Part shown: piece after piece, positions 7,905-14,934 of the stretch | Layout of the letters: the number at the start of each line of letters is the position of its first letter | Numbering within the stretch: position 1 is the stretch's first letter | Assembly (NCBI GenBank): GCA_025936995.1 | Contig: JAICSH010000022.1 | Coordinates: 1-32,104 of the forward strand | Origin: Thermoleophilia bacterium | GTDB lineage: Bacteria; Actinomycetota; Thermoleophilia; Gaiellales; Gaiellaceae | Reading direction: 5' to 3' | DNA: 32,104 nt | The notes under the pieces: model-generated | The model's input: only the letters and a program-made list of their open reading frames with translations | What the model was told of the DNA's origin: nothing | The model's database searches: none | Made by a program: the position numbers and the translations under genes

Positions 7905-8120
7905 ATGGAGGAAGCGCGTGCGGTGCTGGCCCGGCTGGAGCGGATCGAGGCGCTCGACCGTGAGGGTGCGGATGCGCCGTCGCTTCTCGCGGAGCTCCGT
8001 GAGCTCGTGCGCGAGGCGGGCGAGTGGGCTCAGCGGGAGCGAGACCCGCGGGCGATCGAGGCGGCAGCGGCGCTCGGCGACGCGCGTCCGGATCCGCTCA
8101 TGGCCCGCGGAGCCGCATGA
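7905..8120 (+). CDS. Small helical protein of unknown function
   Basis: A 71-residue protein, almost entirely charged and helical, beginning MEEARAVLARLERIEALDREG, with Leu spaced so that an amphipathic helix or short coiled coil is likely. No family is recognised. Its stop overlaps the start of the next gene by four bases (ATGA, 8117-8120), which supports it as a real translated gene coupled to the secreted protein downstream. The open frame reaches far upstream through the previous gene, but the ATG at 7905 sits just after a TACCCT box. Confidence 0.55.
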   Translation: MEEARAVLARLERIEALDREGADAPSLLAELRELVREAGEWAQRERDPRAIEAAAALGDARPDPLMARGAA

Positions 8121-9016
8121 GGCTGCGCCTTGCAGCGATCGCCGTCGTGGCCGGCCTCGGGCCGTTCCCGGCGGCCGCCCGCGCAGCGCCGTCGCCGGTC
8201 ACGGCCTGGTACGTGTACGGCACCAACGCGAGCGAGCTCGCGTCGTACGCGTACGCACGCGGCTGCGACTTCGCGAGAGCCCAGCCCGACACGCGTCTCC
8301 GGCTCCTCCTGCTCGACTTCGGAGCGGCGCGGAAGCTGAGCTCGACCACCTGGGGCGCCGTCGACTTCAGCAACACGAGGTTCTCGAACGCCGACATCCT
8401 CGACGCCCTGAAGCGGGCGGCGGACGGGTACCACAACTGCCATGCCCGGGGCTCCGTCGACATCGCCTACGGGAGCACCAACTACCGCATGTCCGGCTTG
8501 GGCATGACGGCGTCCGACGCGTGGAGCGCCGGCTGGCACCAGTCCGAGCGCTCCCAGAATCTTCACGGCTACCAGGCCTCGCACGGCTACGACAGCCAGA
8601 CGTCCGACGCCGCCGCCGACATGGAGCCGAGCTGGGACGCCGTCACGATCACGAAAGCCCTCGTCGACGGCGACGAGGCCCAGGGCTGGGCGCTGTACTT
8701 CGACTTCGGGTCGGCCGACGGCTGCCCGCAGAGCGGCAGCGCCGACGGGGCGTGCACCAACGGCTGGCGCGTCAGCGACGTGGCGTACGTGTCCTTCGCA
8801 GGGCTCGCGCTGCCGCTCCCGGAGATCTACTACGCGGCGAACGCGAGCCAGTGGACCGTCGTGAGGAAGTGGTGGGAGGCCGGCGAGGGCTGGTACGCAT
8901 TCGCCGGCGCGACCGCGTCGACCGGAGTCGGCCTGACGCCCGCCGCCGCCTGGAACACGCTCAACTCCTCGAACAGCGGCCTCGTCGAGCCGGAGCTCGC
9001 GTGCTTCGGCTGCTGA
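8117..9016 (+). CDS. Secreted protein, possible glycoside-hydrolase-like TIM barrel
   Basis: A 299-residue protein with a signal peptide (MRLRLAAIAVVAGLG, cleavage near AARA, residue 23). The mature protein is Trp/Tyr/Ser-rich with alternating hydrophobic strands: LRLLLLDFGA, VDIAYGSTNYR, AAADMEPSWD (D168, E170), WALYFDFGSADG, and VAYVSFAG followed by LPEIYYAANASQW. The DxE-P motif at a strand end and the later P-x-I-Y-Y strand recall GH25/DUF1906-type barrels, where such acids sit in the active site. This is inference from pattern only. Six cysteines (C50, C108, C203, C213, C296, C299) could form disulfides. It is coupled by ATGA to the small protein before it, and the next gene starts inside its last codons. 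Confidence 0.55.
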   Translation: MRLRLAAIAVVAGLGPFPAAARAAPSPVTAWYVYGTNASELASYAYARGCDFARAQPDTRLRLLLLDFGAARKLSSTTWGAVDFSNTRFSNADILDALKRAADGYHNCHARGSVDIAYGSTNYRMSGLGMTASDAWSAGWHQSERSQNLHGYQASHGYDSQTSDAAADMEPSWDAVTITKALVDGDEAQGWALYFDFGSADGCPQSGSADGACTNGWRVSDVAYVSFAGLALPLPEIYYAANASQWTVVRKWWEAGEGWYAFAGATASTGVGLTPAAAWNTLNSSNSGLVEPELACFGC

Positions 9017-9533
9017 CTGTGTTGGCGCTGCTCGGGCTCGGCGCCGGAGGGGGCATCGCCCTCGCCGCTGTGGTCGGCACGCCGCCGGACAAGGCTGCGG
9101 CGCTGGCGCGGCTCGCCTCGGTCGCCACGACCGACTCGAACACCGAGCCGGCTCCCGCGCCCCCATCCGACCCGCATCCGATTCCCGGCCGGATCCTCGC
9201 CTCCGACGCGCCGGCACCCATCTCCCCGGCGGTCCTGGAGCCGAGCAACGGCTGGCTCGTCAGCGACGGGCGAACGCTCGTCGCCGTCTACGCGGGCGCC
9301 GCGGGCGGCGATCCGTCGGTGGGGCGCGTCGTCGTCGTCCGGCAGGACCTTGCGGCCGGGACTCAAACCGTCCGGACCGTCGAGCCCGAGCGACCGGAGC
9401 CCTCACGATCGCGGCCGCACCGCTCGGCGCCTCGGTGGAGACGTCGGCCCAGACGGGGAGCCTCCGTCTCCGGGCGGCCGACGGCCGCCTGCTCTCGCTC
9501 GACCTCCGGACCGGAAAGGTCGGCGGCGGGTGA
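9001..9533 (+). pseudogene. Membrane-anchored secreted protein gene with a frameshift
   Basis: From GTG 9001 (or GTG 9019) one frame reads MLRLLTVLALLGLGAGGGIA, a signal/anchor helix, then a Pro/Ala-rich linker and a beta-rich part ending VGRVVVVRQDLAAGTQTVRTV near 9381. After that this frame turns into Arg/Ser-rich nonsense. The natural continuation is in another frame from about 9393: TGALTIAAAPLGASVETSAQ, then SLRLRAADGRLLSLDLRTGK and a TGA at 9531-9533. The loss of one base between about 9381 and 9392 would join them into a protein of about 177 residues. No family is recognised. It could be a sequencing or assembly error rather than a true mutation. The start overlaps the end of the preceding gene. 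Confidence 0.6.
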
Positions 9534-9655
9534 GGCGGCCCACCTCATGTGATGCTCACAAAGCGTTGGTACGGTGCCGCGTTGACCTCCGCCGCCCCAA
9601 TCGGGTGACACAGCCTCACCTCTTGTTCGCCGATAACACCGTGGTAACTGCGGTG

Positions 9656-10609
9656 ATGCGGCTTTTGTCCAATCGGAAGATTCAGCTCGCGCTGAACGGC
9701 GGCTTCGGTCTCGTCCTCCTGGCCGTGGCCGTCTTCAGCGTCCGTCACTTCGTCGGTAGCGGCTGGCCGATCCACCACGCGGACCCGTTGCTGGTCTCGG
9801 GATCTGCGCTCCTCTTCCTCGCCGCCTACGCGTTCAAGGCGTGGGGCTGGCAGCGGCTCTTCCACGCGAGCGATCGGCCGACGGCCGGAGCTCTTGCCTT
9901 CGCGGGCGGCGCTGCCTGCGTGGGTGGGATCGCTCTGCCGGGACGGTTCGACGACGCCCTGCGGATCGCGGTCGTGAAGCGCTTCCCCGGCACGAAGACC
10001 GGACTGGGGACGCTCGGGATCAGCCTGCTCGTGGTCGGGATGCTCGACAACGCGGCCCTGACCCCGATGGCCTCGGTCGCCGCCGCCGGATCGAGCCACT
10101 GGACGGCTCGCGCCGGCTTCGCCGTCGTCGCCCTCGCCGGGATCGCCGCAGCCGCGATCGTCGCCTTCCTGCCTCGAATCGTCCGCCTCCCCTTCGTGAC
10201 CCGTCGCCGCTTCGGCCGCTGGGTCGCCGAGCACACGCACTGCACCAAGGAAGCGTGGGCTGCGTGGCTCCTCATCTCCGTCTCGTGGAGCCTCCGCGGT
10301 CTTGCCGTCTTCCTCCTCCTCAACGCGCTCTCGATGCCCGGCTCGTTCGTGCTGGCACTCGCGTTCCTCGTCGCGTCCGCGGCATCGGCGGCTCTTCCGA
10401 TCGCCCCGGCCGGCGCTGCCACCCAGGCAGGTGCCGGCGCTGCGATCCTCGCCTTGAGCGGGGTCGGCACCGCGCATGCGGTCGCCTTCTCGATCGCCGC
10501 ACAGGCGCTCGTCATCGTGACGGGGGCGGCCGTGGTCCTCCTGATCGGTTCCTGGCAGCTCGCGCTGCATCTGCGTCCGCGCTTCGCCCGGGCCGCGGCT
10601 CCGGCCTAG
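9656..10609 (+). CDS. Polytopic membrane protein, flippase-like (LPG synthase TM region / UPF0104 type)
   Basis: A 317-residue protein with about eight hydrophobic segments. Patterns fit the COG0392/PF03706 family of flippase-like integral membrane proteins: GGIALPGRFDDALRIAVVKR resembles the family's P-x-R-x(3)-R motif, and LPIAPAGAATQAGAGAAILALSGV resembles the later P-x-G-x-G...G motif. Such proteins act in lipid or glycolipid transfer across the membrane; the substrate here is unknown. The frame is open upstream and other in-frame GTGs exist at 9605, 9641 and 9653, but MRLLSNRKIQLALNGGFG from ATG 9656 gives a normal first membrane helix. Its TAG stop shares the CTAG palindrome with the stop of the convergent exporter gene. 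Confidence 0.6.
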   Translation: MRLLSNRKIQLALNGGFGLVLLAVAVFSVRHFVGSGWPIHHADPLLVSGSALLFLAAYAFKAWGWQRLFHASDRPTAGALAFAGGAACVGGIALPGRFDDALRIAVVKRFPGTKTGLGTLGISLLVVGMLDNAALTPMASVAAAGSSHWTARAGFAVVALAGIAAAAIVAFLPRIVRLPFVTRRRFGRWVAEHTHCTKEAWAAWLLISVSWSLRGLAVFLLLNALSMPGSFVLALAFLVASAASAALPIAPAGAATQAGAGAAILALSGVGTAHAVAFSIAAQALVIVTGAAVVLLIGSWQLALHLRPRFARAAAPA

Positions 10610-12111
10610 GCCGGCTCGGCAGCGGCGGCCGGACCGCTCGCGACGAAGTCCTTCCGACGTACGAGCACGACCGCGAGGATCGCGGCCGCGAAGAGCAGGA
10701 ACGCGGCGACGAACAGGATCTCGTTCAGGCCGGCGATGAAGGACGAGTGCGCCAGACGGATCGCCGACTCCCGGTTCCCCGAGGACGGGACGCTTCCGCC
10801 CGAGGAGATCGCCTGCGCCAGCCGGTGAACGGACTGCGGGGGCAGGCCGGACGCCGCGAGGTGCGACGTGATCCGGCTCTGGAAGATCGCGCCGAGCGCT
10901 GCGATGCCGGTCGCGATCCCGATCTGGCGGAACGTGTTGTTGATCCCGGATGCCATGCCGGCCTTACGCTGCTCGACGACGCTCACCGCGGTGGAGGCGA
11001 GCGGCGCGTTGACGAGGCCGATGCCGACCCCGGCGACGATGAAGCCGGGGAGGAGCGTCGTCCAGCCCGACCCGAGCTTGATCCCCGACATGAGGAGCAG
11101 CGCGACACCGATGATCGCGAGCCCGCCGCCGAGGAGCAGCTTGACGGGCATGCGAGCCGACAGCCGGCCGGCGATCGGGGCGACGACGAACGACACGAGG
11201 GAGAGCGGGAGGAAGCGCACGCCCGCACCGACGGCGGAGTAGCCGAGGACGTTCTCGATGTAGAGCGGGATGAAGAGAAACTGGGCGAACATCCCCGACG
11301 ACATCGCGAAGGCCGTGATCTGCGCGCCGGTGAACGTGGGAACCCTGAAGAGGCGGAAGTCGAACATCGGCGCCTCCTGTCGCAGCTCGATCACCGCGAA
11401 GGCGACGAGGAGGACGATCGCCGCGGCGAGGAGACCGACGATGCGTCCGCTCGACCAGCCCCAGTCGTTGCCGCGGAACAAGCCGACGACGAGCGCGAAC
11501 AGCCCAGCGGTCAGCGTGAGGAGACCCGGCAGGTCGAAGCCGCCGTGGCCCTCGTCCCGCGTCTCGTGCAGCGCCCGCACGCCGGCGGCGACGCAGGCGA
11601 TCCCGATCGGGACGTTGACGAAGAAGATCCAGCGCCAGCCGACATACGTCGTGAGCGCGCCGCCCACGAGCGGACCGATGGCCACGGCCATCCCGACGGT
11701 CGCGCCCCAGATCCCGAAGGCCGTCCCGCGCTCGCGGCCGTGGAACTCCTGCGAGATGATCGCGAGCGAGACGGCGAACATCCCCGCGCCGCCGATCCCC
11801 TGCGCGCCACGTGCGACGATGAGCCAGAGCGGGGAGGTGGCCGCGCCGCAGAACGCGGAGGCGAGCGTGAACAGCGCGATTGCGACGAGGAAGACCCGCT
11901 TGCGGCCGAGCAAATCTCCCAGCGAGCCGGCGTTGAGCATCGTCGCGGCGAGGGTCAGCGCGTACGCGTCCACGACCCACTGCAGGTCGGTGAACGAGGT
12001 GTGGAGCTCGTCCTCGATGTTCGGCAGCGCGACGTTGACTACCGTGATGTCGAGGAGGAGCATGAAGACCGCCACGCACACCACGATGAGAACGCGCCAT
12101 TTCCGCTCCAT
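10606..12111 (-). CDS. MFS multidrug exporter, DHA2 (EmrB/QacA) family, 14 TM
   Basis: A 501-residue transporter. N-terminal LLDITVVNVALPNIE (motif D1) at about 19-33, motif A GSLGDLLGRKRVF at about 63-75, RGAQGIGGAGMF (motif B region), and motif C ATVGMAVAIGPLVGG, the signature of drug/proton antiporters. The hydrophobicity pattern fits 14 helices. It should export lipophilic cations or drugs by proton antiport; the substrate cannot be told. No TetR- or MarR-type regulator gene is adjacent. The ATG at 12111 follows a TAGCTT box by seven bases, suggesting a leaderless mRNA. The C-terminus ends in an Ala/Glu-rich tail. It converges with the flippase-like gene with a four-base overlap. Confidence 0.93.
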   Translation of the reverse strand: MERKWRVLIVVCVAVFMLLLDITVVNVALPNIEDELHTSFTDLQWVVDAYALTLAATMLNAGSLGDLLGRKRVFLVAIALFTLASAFCGAATSPLWLIVARGAQGIGGAGMFAVSLAIISQEFHGRERGTAFGIWGATVGMAVAIGPLVGGALTTYVGWRWIFFVNVPIGIACVAAGVRALHETRDEGHGGFDLPGLLTLTAGLFALVVGLFRGNDWGWSSGRIVGLLAAAIVLLVAFAVIELRQEAPMFDFRLFRVPTFTGAQITAFAMSSGMFAQFLFIPLYIENVLGYSAVGAGVRFLPLSLVSFVVAPIAGRLSARMPVKLLLGGGLAIIGVALLLMSGIKLGSGWTTLLPGFIVAGVGIGLVNAPLASTAVSVVEQRKAGMASGINNTFRQIGIATGIAALGAIFQSRITSHLAASGLPPQSVHRLAQAISSGGSVPSSGNRESAIRLAHSSFIAGLNEILFVAAFLLFAAAILAVVLVRRKDFVASGPAAAAEPA

Positions 12112-12118
12112 TCGGGCA

Positions 12119-12124
12119 AAGCTA
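12119..12124 (-). promoter_or_regulatory. Predicted leaderless -10 box (TAGCTT) for the exporter gene
   Basis: On the minus strand TAGCTT ends seven bases before the ATG at 12111, matching TA-N3-T. No -35 box is obvious. Confidence 0.45.
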
Positions 12125-12227
12125 ATCGAGAAGGAGTCGACTACGGCGCTACGAAAGGTCAGCAGGGATGGTGCTCACGCGGTTACTCGCACGTCCGCAG
12201 GCGCGGACGGCCGATAGCGGTCCAGCC

Positions 12228-12998
12228 ATGGCCCGGGTGATCGCCTTCGCCAACCAGAAGGGCGGCGTCGCGAAGACGACGACGACGCTCAACCTCGGGG
12301 TCGCGCTCGCCGAGCAGGGAATGCGCGTGCTCGCGGTCGACCTCGACCCGCAGGGCAACCTGACGATGTCGCAGGGATGGAACCCCGACGAGATCGACCG
12401 CTCGATGTTCGACGTCCTCGTGCACCGGCTGCCGATCAGCGAGATCGTCCGGGTCAACGAGATCGACGTCGGCGTGTCGTCGATCGACCTGGCGGGAGCC
12501 GAGCTGGCGCTCGCCTCGATGATCGGACGCGAGCGCGCGCTCGACAAGGCGCTCGCGCCCGTACGGGAGACCTACGACTTCGTCCTCATCGACACGCCGC
12601 CTTCGCTCGGGCTCCTGACGATCAACGCGCTCGTGGCCGCGGACGGCGTGATCGTCCCCGTCCAGTGCGAGTACCTCTCGCTGCGCGGGCTCGTCCAGCT
12701 CGAGAACACGCTGTCGATGATCCGCGAGAACCTCAACCCGAAGGTCGGGATTCAGGGCATCCTGGCGACCATGTTCGACCGTCGGCTCCTTCATTCCCGC
12801 GAGGCGGTCGAGATCCTGAAGGAGAACTTCGGCGACCTCGTGCTCAACACGAAGATCCGCAAGACGATTCGGTACGCGGAAGCTCCGGTGAAAGGGCAGT
12901 CGATCTTGAAATACGACCCGAGCGGCGAGGCCGCCGGGATGTACCGTGACCTGGCGAAGGAGGTGCTCGATGGCGCGTCGGCGCGCCAGCATGCGTGA
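12228..12998 (+). CDS. ParA/Soj-family partition ATPase
   Basis: A 256-residue Walker-type ATPase. The deviant Walker A is KGGVAKTT at 11-18, with signature Lys11 and P-loop Lys16. The A' motif VDLDPQGN is at 37-44, and Walker B VLIDTPPS is at 119-126. The C-terminal stretch [19 protein letters not shown] is typical of chromosomal ParA/Soj, so it should dimerise on ATP and bind DNA non-specifically. An in-frame ATG at 12168 would add 20 residues that do not resemble ParA, so 12228 is chosen. A weak TAGCGG lies seven bases before it. There is no ParB gene beside it; instead its 3' end overlaps the FtsZ gene by 29 bases, with the FtsZ ribosome binding site inside it. That context suggests positioning of FtsZ rather than of plasmid or chromosome DNA. 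Confidence 0.92.
   Translation: MARVIAFANQKGGVAKTTTTLNLGVALAEQGMRVLAVDLDPQGNLTMSQGWNPDEIDRSMFDVLVHRLPISEIVRVNEIDVGVSSIDLAGAELALASMIGRERALDKALAPVRETYDFVLIDTPPSLGLLTINALVAADGVIVPVQCEYLSLRGLVQLENTLSMIRENLNPKVGIQGILATMFDRRLLHSREAVEILKENFGDLVLNTKIRKTIRYAEAPVKGQSILKYDPSGEAAGMYRDLAKEVLDGASARQHA
12956..12964 (+). promoter_or_regulatory. Ribosome binding site (GAAGGAGGT) inside parA, deciding the FtsZ start
   Basis: GAAGGAGGT is a near-perfect anti-SD match and ends five bases before ATG 12970. It favours that start over ATG 12946 (which lies before the site) and ATG 12991 (too far), and implies translational coupling of ParA and FtsZ. Confidence 0.75.
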
Positions 12999-14427
12999 GG
13001 GGCCGCTCGCGGAACTCTTCCGCGCGACCGAGGCTGCGCAGAAGCAGTCCGAGCAGCGCGGAGAGACCGAGGAGCAGCCGCCCGAGGACGCCGCGACCGT
13101 GGCGCCCGAAGCGCCGGCCGAGCCGGACGAGCGCACGGTCGAGCACGTCCCGAGCTGGGAGGAGGCGGGCGTCGAGACCCCGACGCCTACCCCGCCGACC
13201 CCTTCGCCCGAGCCGACGCCGGTACCGCCGCTGCCCGACCCACAGCCGCCGGCGCCGACGCCCGAGCCCGATCCACTGCCGCCGCCGGAGATTCGCGCCG
13301 CGGATCTGCCGCCCGTCTCCCGTTACGTCGAGCCGCTGCCGGACTCGCCCGCGCGCCTGCATCGCGCCGGTCCCGACACGGGCGCGTACCTCGCCGTGAT
13401 CAAGGTCGTGGGCGTCGGCGGGGCAGGGCTCAACGCCGTCAACCGGATGATCGACGCCGGCATCAGCCAGGTTGAGTTCATCGCCGTCAACACCGACATC
13501 CAGGCGCTCCGCACGAGCGACGCGCCGGTCAAGATCCACATCGGCCGCGAGCTCACGCAGGGGCTCGGCTCCGGGGCCGACCCGGACGTCGGCCGCCGCG
13601 CTGCCGACGAGGCGTACGACGAGCTGAAGCAGGAGCTGCGCGGCGCGGACATGGTCTTCGTCGCCGCCGGCGAGGGCGGCGGCACGGGCTCCGGCGCGGC
13701 ACCGATCGTCGCGCGCATCTCACGCGAGCTCGGCGCCCTCACGGTCGGGATCGTGACGACCCCATTCCGCTTCGAGGGAACGAAGCGGCGCAGCCAGGCC
13801 GAGCAGGGGGTCGCGGAGCTTCGCAGTGCCTGCGACACGACGATCGTGATTCCGAACGACCGGCTCCTCGAGGTGCTCGAGCGCTCGACGTCGATGCTCG
13901 ACGCCTTCAAGGTCGCCGACGACGTCCTGCGGCAGGGCGTGCAGGGGATCTGCGACCTGATCACGATGCCCGGCCTGATCAACCTGGACTTCGCGGACGT
14001 GCGCACGATCATGTCCGACTCGGACACGGCTCTCATGGGCATCGGCTTTTCCTCCTCGACCGGCGAAGGACGCGCGAGGGAGGCGGCGGAGCGGGCGCTG
14101 CGCTCGCCGCTGATCGACGCGGAGATCACGGGAGCGCGGGGGATCCTCCTCTCGATCGCCGGCGGCGACGACCTCACGCTGATCGAGGTGAACGAGGCCG
14201 CGGAGGTGATCCGCGCCGCCGCGACCGACGATACGAACATCATCTTCGGCGCGACCGTCGACGACCGGCTGACCGGGCAGGTCTGGGTCACCGTCGTCGC
14301 CACAGGCTTCGGCGGCCGCGGCCGCCGGCCGCGCGGCGACCTCGGCGCGCCTTCCACCGAGCAGCAGCGGCGGCCGCCCGGCGAGGGCGGCGACGGTCTC
14401 GACGTCCCGTCCTTCCTCCGTACCTGA
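12970..14427 (+). CDS. ftsZ: FtsZ with a long proline-rich N-terminal extension, coupled to ParA
   Basis: A 485-residue protein. Residues 1-138 are an extension: a short basic N-terminus ([20 protein letters not shown]), an acidic region, then a Pro/Thr/Glu tract (about 70-107). The tubulin-like GTPase core runs from about 140 to 449: [15 protein letters not shown] (147-161), the GTP signature GGGTGSG at 236-242, and the T7 loop NLDFAD at 338-343 with both Asp residues, so GTPase activity should be intact. A short linker of about 27 residues leads to a canonical C-terminal peptide, LDVPSFLRT, which in other FtsZ proteins binds FtsA, SepF or ZipA. It forms the cytokinetic ring. Usual FtsZ is about 380-400 residues with almost no N-terminal extension. 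No dcw-cluster gene is near. Start set by the strong ribosome binding site at 12956-12964. Confidence 0.93.
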   Translation: MARRRASMREGPLAELFRATEAAQKQSEQRGETEEQPPEDAATVAPEAPAEPDERTVEHVPSWEEAGVETPTPTPPTPSPEPTPVPPLPDPQPPAPTPEPDPLPPPEIRAADLPPVSRYVEPLPDSPARLHRAGPDTGAYLAVIKVVGVGGAGLNAVNRMIDAGISQVEFIAVNTDIQALRTSDAPVKIHIGRELTQGLGSGADPDVGRRAADEAYDELKQELRGADMVFVAAGEGGGTGSGAAPIVARISRELGALTVGIVTTPFRFEGTKRRSQAEQGVAELRSACDTTIVIPNDRLLEVLERSTSMLDAFKVADDVLRQGVQGICDLITMPGLINLDFADVRTIMSDSDTALMGIGFSSSTGEGRAREAAERALRSPLIDAEITGARGILLSIAGGDDLTLIEVNEAAEVIRAAATDDTNIIFGATVDDRLTGQVWVTVVATGFGGRGRRPRGDLGAPSTEQQRRPPGEGGDGLDVPSFLRT

Positions 14428-14442
14428 CATCGGCCGCGGGCG

Positions 14443-14934
14443 GTGGACACGTACCTCGCCATCGCCTCGAAGCGCGACGAGCGTGCGTACGCCGACGCGC
14501 CCATCTCCGCCGGCGCGCGCGAGCGGATCCTCGACGCCGGCCGGCTCTCGGGCAGCTCGAAGAACCGCCAGCGCTGGGAGTTCGTCCTGGTCTCAGGCGA
14601 GGCGAAGGATCGCCTGGCCGAGGCGGTCTACGCCCCCGAGAACATCCGGTCGGCTGCGCTCGTCGTCGCGATCGTCGGCGAGGCGGGGAGCTTCGACACG
14701 GGCCGCTGCGCGCAGAACATGATGCTCGCGGCCTGGGGAGAGGGCGTCGCGTCATGCCCGAACGGCGTGCGCGACCCCGAGGCGGCAGCGCAGGTCTGCG
14801 GCGGCGAGGTGCGCGCGATCCTCTCCTTCGGCCATCCGGCGAAGCCGCGCGACCCCGCCGGCCGGAGCGCGGAAGAGTGGTCGGAGCGGGCGAACCGGAA
14901 GCCGCTCTCGGAGCTCGTCCGCGAAGTCGGCTAA
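14443..14934 (+). CDS. Nitroreductase-family FMN protein, short form
   Basis: A 163-residue protein starting at GTG 14443, 15 bases after ftsZ. The N-terminal SKRDERAYADAPIS and the following SGSSKNRQRWEFVLVSG resemble the FMN-phosphate and pocket motifs of nitroreductases (Arg-rich first helix, then a Ser/Asn-Gln-rich segment before a strand). The C-terminal part GRCAQNMMLAAWGEGVASCP matches the family's helix that packs on the flavin. It is shorter than classical members (about 190-220 residues), lacking part of the middle. Members reduce nitro compounds, quinones or other acceptors with NAD(P)H; the substrate here is not known. Its TAA overlaps the stop of the convergent membrane protein gene (CTAA, 14931-14934). 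Confidence 0.72.
   Translation: MDTYLAIASKRDERAYADAPISAGARERILDAGRLSGSSKNRQRWEFVLVSGEAKDRLAEAVYAPENIRSAALVVAIVGEAGSFDTGRCAQNMMLAAWGEGVASCPNGVRDPEAAAQVCGGEVRAILSFGHPAKPRDPAGRSAEEWSERANRKPLSELVREVG

Noticed and set aside
9841-12240. A 799-codon plus-strand frame
   Set aside because: It covers the flippase-like gene in a wrong frame and the exporter gene in antisense; composition is all Arg/Glu/Asp and Ala, typical of a shadow.
12946-12969. Earlier ATG for FtsZ at 12946
   Set aside because: The only good ribosome binding site lies downstream of it at 12956-12964, so ATG 12970 is used.
13170-13290. Pro/Thr/Glu-coding tract as a DNA repeat
   Set aside because: The codons vary and there is no regular unit at the DNA level; it is a low-complexity protein segment of FtsZ.
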